A DNA stretch of 26,971 nucleotides from NCBI GenBank assembly GCA_039811765.1, contig JBDHZF010000023.1, positions 1-26,971 on the forward strand. The letters are read 5' to 3'. Positions 23,328 to 26,971 of this stretch are shown piece by piece (position 1 is the stretch's first letter; every line of letters begins with the position of its first letter). The notes below the pieces were generated by a model, which did not search any database, was not told the origin of the DNA, and saw only the letters and a list, made by a program, of their open reading frames with translations. Origin of the DNA: JAGQUL01 sp039811765. Lineage in GTDB: Bacteria; Actinomycetota; Thermoleophilia; Gaiellales; SKUG01. The position numbers and the translations under genes were made by a program.

Positions 23328-24338
23328 TCACATCGTCGTCTCGGACACGACGATCGGGTGATCGCTGATCTTCGCCTTGCGCGTCGAGCTGTCGGTGAGC
23401 GAGTTCGAGAACGTCACGCCAGGCGTGGCGAACAGCTGGTCGATGCCGAGCTTGAAGCTGCCGTCGTGGAAGGACGTCAGCCCGCCGGTCGTGGTCAGCG
23501 GCTCCTTCGCTTCCTCGTGGTCGTTGAAGTCGCCGACGAGGTACACGGGAAGCCCGGTTTCGGCGCGCAGCTTCGCCACGTAATCGGCTTCGACCTTCTC
23601 GTCGTAGCGCCGGTACTTGGCGTTCTCCTTCGCGACCGGGTTGTGCACGCTGATCACCCATGCGCGCTTTCCAGTCTTCAGGTCCTCGAGCAGCACGACG
23701 GGCATTGGCTTGGCCTTGCCCTTGAAGTACTTCACCGTCACGCTGCGCTTCTCGATCATCTTGAAGCGGTCCTTGCGCCAGATCACCGCGTTGTCGCCTT
23801 TGGCGTCTCCAGCCGCGGTGGCAATGTCGTACTCGGGCGCGAGCTTCTTGAAGTCCGCACGCTGCGACTTCTGGAATTCCTGAAGGCCAGCCACCTCGAC
23901 GTCGTGCTTGCGCAGCGTCTCGATGGCGCCCTTGATGCGCTTGCCCGAATCGCCGTACTTCTTGGGCGCGTTGCCGCCCTTCACGGTGTGCGAATCGCCG
24001 AGCACGTTGAACGAGGCGAGGGTGAACGAATCGTTGCCAGCCGCGGCGGCAGCGCCGCCGCCGGTTGTCGGCGCGGCGTACGAGCCGGCAACGGCGTTCG
24101 CGGTCGTGCCGAGCGACGCCGCGCCTTGCTCGGCCTGCTTGATCGCGATGATCTGGTTCACGACCGAGATCATGTTCTTCAGGATCGGGATCGCGGCAAC
24201 GGCCTGCTGCGCCGACATCGTTGTCGGCGTTGTGGCAGGCTGCAGCGCAGCGGCGTACGGCGATGCGATCGTGGCGCTCAGGACTGGCGATCCCGTTGGC
24301 ATGGCCACGACCGACGCCCCTCCCAAAGGCGTGGTCAT
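23328..24338 (-). CDS. Endonuclease/exonuclease/phosphatase-fold protein with low-complexity N-terminus (336 aa)
   Basis: Residues 103-336 form an EEP (DNase I-like) metal-dependent phosphodiesterase domain. Landmarks are LASFNVLGDSHT (Asn111), VAGLQEF (metal-binding Glu154), VISVHNP (His232), YLVGDFNDHE (Asp270, Asn272) and KISDHPIV (Asp326-His327), so all catalytic positions appear intact. The first 100 residues are Ala/Thr/Pro/Ser-rich with one helical stretch (IPILKNMISVVNQIIAIKQAE) and a Gly/Ala linker; no classical signal peptide is seen, as positive charges are missing at the N-terminus. The substrate (nucleic acid, phospholipid or other) is unknown. The gene has the best promoter of the window right before its ATG, and ends 10 bp from the PBP gene, converging on it. 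Confidence 0.85.
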   Translation of the reverse strand: MTTPLGGASVVAMPTGSPVLSATIASPYAAALQPATTPTTMSAQQAVAAIPILKNMISVVNQIIAIKQAEQGAASLGTTANAVAGSYAAPTTGGGAAAAAGNDSFTLASFNVLGDSHTVKGGNAPKKYGDSGKRIKGAIETLRKHDVEVAGLQEFQKSQRADFKKLAPEYDIATAAGDAKGDNAVIWRKDRFKMIEKRSVTVKYFKGKAKPMPVVLLEDLKTGKRAWVISVHNPVAKENAKYRRYDEKVEADYVAKLRAETGLPVYLVGDFNDHEEAKEPLTTTGGLTSFHDGSFKLGIDQLFATPGVTFSNSLTDSSTRKAKISDHPIVVSETTM

Positions 24339-24344
24339 GGATCG

Positions 24345-24373
24345 AAGGTACGACGACCTTGCGAATCTGCCAA
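24345..24373 (-). promoter_or_regulatory. Promoter of the EEP gene: TTGGCA-17-TACCTT
   Basis: On the minus strand TTGGCA (24373-24368, five of six matches to TTGACA) is followed after exactly 17 bp by TACCTT (24350-24345), then by 6 nt and ATG 24338. This is the one case here in which -35, spacer, -10 and start distance all fit, and it places transcription initiation at the start codon. Confidence 0.6.
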
Positions 24374-24380
24374 GAGGGTG

Positions 24381-25010
24381 TCAACGAAATCGTCGCGAGA
24401 GCGACGCGCCACGGATGCCGAACCGCCACGGCAGCTCGGTCGCCTTCGTGATGCCGATGCGCGGACCAACGAGCATTCGGTCGGCGTCGACGGGAAGTTC
24501 GATGCCCACCGAGCGTGCCGCGTCTGTATCGCGAACGAGCACCGGGCCGTCCGCAGCTGCCGCAAGCGCGTCCTCGACGGTGCGCAATTCGTTGCGAATC
24601 ACGAGTCGTCCCGTGTCGGCGAGCCGAATGTCCAGCGCCTGCGCGAGTCGTCCTGGACCATTGAGCAGGTCGCGCTCTCGTCCGCGGCGAGAACGCATCA
24701 CGTCCTCCCCCAGCACTGGGATGGCGCTGCGCAACAGCACTGCCTCGCCGCTGCCGTCAGGACCGGTCACGACGTTCATGCACAGATGAATGCCGTAGGA
24801 CACGTACACGTAGGCGGTTCCCGGCGGGCCGAACAAGCCCGCCGTGCGCGCGGTGGGTCGTCCGCCGAACGAGTGCGCCGCCGGCTCGTCCTGGTGATAG
24901 GCCTCGACTTCGGTGATCACCGCCGCAGCGCCGCGACACACGATGCTCCACCCCAGCAGGTCCGGGGCGACGAGTTCCGGGTGACGTGTCGTGTCGAAGT
25001 GGGGCGTCAC
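24381..25010 (-). CDS. 3-methyladenine DNA glycosylase (AAG/MPG type)
   Basis: A 209-aa base excision repair enzyme that removes alkylated purines from DNA. It matches the mammalian-type AAG family: ITEVEAYHQDEPAAHSFGG holds the catalytic Glu36 and the Tyr38 that is pushed into the DNA, followed by RTAGLFGPPGTAYVYVSYGIHLCMNVV, then LLNGPGRLAQALDI with the product-release and base-pocket residues. Length is normal for bacterial members. The GTG start overlaps the DegT-family stop (GTGA), which selects it from the longer open frame. Cotranscription with that gene is likely; there is no obvious functional link. Confidence 0.92.
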   Translation of the reverse strand: MTPHFDTTRHPELVAPDLLGWSIVCRGAAAVITEVEAYHQDEPAAHSFGGRPTARTAGLFGPPGTAYVYVSYGIHLCMNVVTGPDGSGEAVLLRSAIPVLGEDVMRSRRGRERDLLNGPGRLAQALDIRLADTGRLVIRNELRTVEDALAAAADGPVLVRDTDAARSVGIELPVDADRMLVGPRIGITKATELPWRFGIRGASLSRRFR

Positions 25011-26122
25011 GCCTCGCGAATCGCGCGCGCCAGCGCGTCGATCACCAGTTGTTGCTGTTGCGGCGAGAGCTGTGGATGGCACGGGAGTTCGACCAGTCGC
25101 ATCAGCGCCCCGGTCGTGGCGGTCAGCTCGTGCGCGGCGGCTATGTCGCGCCGATCGGCGCTCGGAGGCACCTCGATGCTCGCACGCGGTCGCGCGACTT
25201 CCACGCCCTGCTCGCGCATGGAGACGATCACCGCGTCGCTGTCCACGTCCTCGTCGAGCACGATCCAAGCGCGGGACGGATCGATCGATTGGTCCGCGCT
25301 GCCGGCGTGCAGCATGACGACGCGATCAATGCTCGCCACGGCGCGCGCGTAGTCCGCCCAGATCATTGCTCGCAGCGCCTGCGTTCGTGGCAGCTTCTCC
25401 AGCTGCGCGATGCCGATCGCCGCGTGCAGCTCGCCGAGCTGCACGTCGCGTTCGTCGACGAGTTCGCGCCACGCGCGTGCGCGCGCGTCGGAATCCGTGC
25501 ACGCGATCGCGCCGCCGCCTGCCGTGAGGATTCGCTCCGTGCCCAAGTCGTATGTGCGCGGCCACGGAGTCGCGCCGCCAGCGGGCTGCGCCTCGATGGT
25601 GTCGGTGGCGTCCTCCACCACCTCGATGCCGTGCGCTTCCGCGATCGCGTGAACGCGTCGACAGTCGACATGCTGCCCGAACGATCCCACGGCGAGGATC
25701 CCGCGCGTTCGATCGGTGATCGCAGACTCCACGCTGTCAGGATCGAATCCAAACGATCCGCGCACCACGTCCACAAGCCGCACGCGCACATTTCCCGCGC
25801 GCGCGAGCGCGGGCGCGCTCGGGGAGGCGAACGCTGTCGTCAACACCTCGTCGCCTGGACGCCATCCTGCAGTGGCCGCGATCAGATCCACGAGCGCGGT
25901 CGAGTTCGACACCGCGACCGCGTGTCGCGCGCCGACCGCTCGCGCGAACGCCTGCTCGAACCGCTGCGTCATCGCACCGGTCGCGAACCCGTCGGTCAGC
26001 GCGAGCGCTGCGAGTTCCGCCTCACGCGCGTTGAAGAACGGCACGTGCAGCGGAACCGCCAATTCGTTCGCGGGCTCGCGAGCCGCTTCCGCACCACGGG
26101 ATGATCGCAGGGAAATCGTCAC
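25007..26122 (-). CDS. DegT/DnrJ/EryC1-family protein lacking the PLP lysine (371 aa)
   Basis: Fold type I aminotransferase-like, of the sugar aminotransferase group. Recognisable are the first-strand motif AVSNSTALVDLI, the DEVLTTAFASPS segment, VGSFGQHVD (family VHxxGxxxD) and IEVVEDATDTIEA, with Asp171 to bind the pyridine nitrogen. GELHAAIGIAQLEKL and LVELPCHPQLS complete the C-terminal part. The segment that should read S-F-x-x-x-K-x-x-T-x-G-E/G-G is DLGTERILTAGGG (192-204), with Glu196/Arg197 where lysine belongs and no lysine anywhere near. Normal PLP Schiff-base chemistry is therefore not expected. The GTG 26122 start is uncertain; a GTG 29 codons upstream is possible. It lies 80 bp after serA. 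Confidence 0.85.
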   Translation of the reverse strand: MTISLRSSRGAEAAREPANELAVPLHVPFFNAREAELAALALTDGFATGAMTQRFEQAFARAVGARHAVAVSNSTALVDLIAATAGWRPGDEVLTTAFASPSAPALARAGNVRVRLVDVVRGSFGFDPDSVESAITDRTRGILAVGSFGQHVDCRRVHAIAEAHGIEVVEDATDTIEAQPAGGATPWPRTYDLGTERILTAGGGAIACTDSDARARAWRELVDERDVQLGELHAAIGIAQLEKLPRTQALRAMIWADYARAVASIDRVVMLHAGSADQSIDPSRAWIVLDEDVDSDAVIVSMREQGVEVARPRASIEVPPSADRRDIAAAHELTATTGALMRLVELPCHPQLSPQQQQLVIDALARAIREA

Positions 26123-26202
26123 GCCCGGTTGTCGATCACCGCGCTCGTTCCAACCCGTCGCGCAGGTCGTTTCGGCCTGCTCCGGCCACCGCTCCACAGG
26201 GG

Positions 26203-26971
26203 TCAGCCGAGATCGACGGACTGCGCGATCTCGCATTCGACGAGCGCGGCGATGCGCTCGATCGCGGCTTGTGGCGGCGCTTCGTCGAAGCTCACCGCCA
26301 TCAACGCCAAGCCGTCGCGGCGCGCCACCGACATGTTCGCGATGTTGATGCCGGCGTCGCCGAACGCCGTGCCGACGTGCCCGATCACGCCCGGCACGTC
26401 GCGGTAGCGGAAGAACGCCATGTGTCGCACCAGCTCGATGTCGAGGTCGAAGCCCACGAGGCGGGTGAGCCACGGACGCCCGTTCTCGGCGCCGCCGATC
26501 AACGTGCCAGCCGCCTTCGCCACGCGATCGGTTCCGCCGACGCGCACGCCGAGCGCGCTGCGATACGTCGTCGCCGCATCCTCGGCGACCTCCGTCACCG
26601 ATAGCCCACGCCGCTCGGCCACGTGCACGGCGTTCACCGCGTTGATCGGCTCGTCGGTGGTCCCGGAAAGCAGACCGACGATTGCGCCAGTCACGAGCAT
26701 TCGGGTTCCGTACGCAGCGAGCTCGCCGCGGCTCGCGACGTGCAGCGACGACGGCGCGCCTTGCACGAGCTGGTCGGCGAGACGCGCGAGACGCGACGCC
26801 AGCGGCATCCACGGCTGCAGCGCTTCGAGCTCCTCCGGACCGATCGCGGGCACGTTCACCGCGCTCGTCACCACGCCGCCGCACAAAGCCGCCACGACTT
26901 GCTCGGCGACCTGCGTGCCCGCTCGATCCTGCGCCTCGGCCGTGGATGCGGCGAGGTGCGGCGTGATCACC
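26203..26971 (-). CDS. serA: D-3-phosphoglycerate dehydrogenase, C-terminal part (5' end outside the window)
   Basis: The window holds the last 255 or so residues. They begin with VITPHLAASTAEAQ, where the His is the catalytic residue of the D-2-hydroxyacid dehydrogenase family, still within the end of the substrate-binding domain. Next is an intervening ASB-type domain (VNVPAIGPEELEAL through TLIGGAENGRPW), then an ACT domain at the end (FFRYRDVPGVIGHVGTAFGDAGINIANMSV), which binds serine for feedback control in related enzymes. This is the long form found in actinobacteria such as M. tuberculosis. The enzyme makes 3-phosphohydroxypyruvate, the first step towards serine, the substrate of GlyA. 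Confidence 0.93.
   Translation of the reverse strand, partial: VITPHLAASTAEAQDRAGTQVAEQVVAALCGGVVTSAVNVPAIGPEELEALQPWMPLASRLARLADQLVQGAPSSLHVASRGELAAYGTRMLVTGAIVGLLSGTTDEPINAVNAVHVAERRGLSVTEVAEDAATTYRSALGVRVGGTDRVAKAAGTLIGGAENGRPWLTRLVGFDLDIELVRHMAFFRYRDVPGVIGHVGTAFGDAGINIANMSVARRDGLALMAVSFDEAPPQAAIERIAALVECEIAQSVDLG

Noticed and set aside
20993..23368. 791-aa plus-strand frame overlapping the PBP gene
   Set aside because: Almost only Arg/Ala/Gly/His; the PBP frame carries all catalytic motifs.
26123..26202. 80-bp gap between serA and the DegT-family gene, checked for a riboswitch or promoter
   Set aside because: No TANNNT at a useful distance and no long inverted repeat; the open frame through this stretch also allows an earlier GTG start for the DegT-family gene.

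Overview
The window comes from a high-G+C bacterium. A hand-counted line inside atpF is about 70% G+C. Gene content and codon bias suggest an actinobacterium, possibly of the Thermoleophilia (Solirubrobacterales/Patulibacter-like), but that placement is inference and would need a search. Most of the window is housekeeping: a complete F1Fo ATP synthase operon, release factor and tRNA/protein modification genes, glycine/serine metabolism, uracil salvage and cell-wall synthesis.

Layout. Bases 1-140 are the cut-off C-terminal end of an IS1182-like transposase. It runs into a segment of about 50% G+C (141-954) with two unrecognised, overlapping small ORFs. A secreted FN3-like protein (984-1883, minus) closes that end. 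The plus-strand operon 2178-10112 holds two small AtpZ/AtpI-like membrane proteins, then atpB-E-F-H-A, a VOC-fold protein, and atpG-D-C. A perfect 15-bp stem lies between atpE and atpF. Bases 10124-13058 hold a PGPGW membrane protein and a GNAT acetyltransferase transcribed divergently from overlapping promoters, a WecA-like polyprenyl-phosphate sugar-1-phosphate transferase, and a small membrane-anchored protein. On the minus strand, glyA-upp-AEC transporter form one operon (16005 down to 13118) and prfA-prmC-sua5 another (20448 down to 17850), with a plus-strand subtilisin-like protease between them. The last part carries an RDD membrane protein, a class A penicillin-binding protein with a PASTA domain (plus), an endonuclease/exonuclease/phosphatase-fold protein, a 3-methyladenine DNA glycosylase, a DegT-family protein and the 3' end of serA (all minus).

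How it fits together. The series prfA-prmC-sua5 / glyA-upp / wecA / atp is a known conserved neighbourhood in Firmicutes and Actinobacteria. It is present here in order, but the atp operon points the opposite way and several genes have been inserted. WecA-like transferase and the PBP both serve the cell envelope; PrfA and PrmC are enzyme and substrate; GlyA and SerA belong to the serine/glycine pathway.

The most notable observations are: (1) a recurring TANNNT-like hexamer 6-8 nt before the start codon of seven genes without clear Shine-Dalgarno sites, which points to leaderless transcripts; (2) a DegT-family protein without the PLP-binding lysine; (3) a VOC gene, lacking the usual metal ligands, inside the ATP synthase operon; (4) the atpE-atpF stem; (5) the low-G+C two-gene island beside a broken transposase; (6) a subtilisin with an intact triad but no visible signal peptide. 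I did not see a CRISPR array, tRNA, rRNA or phage module.
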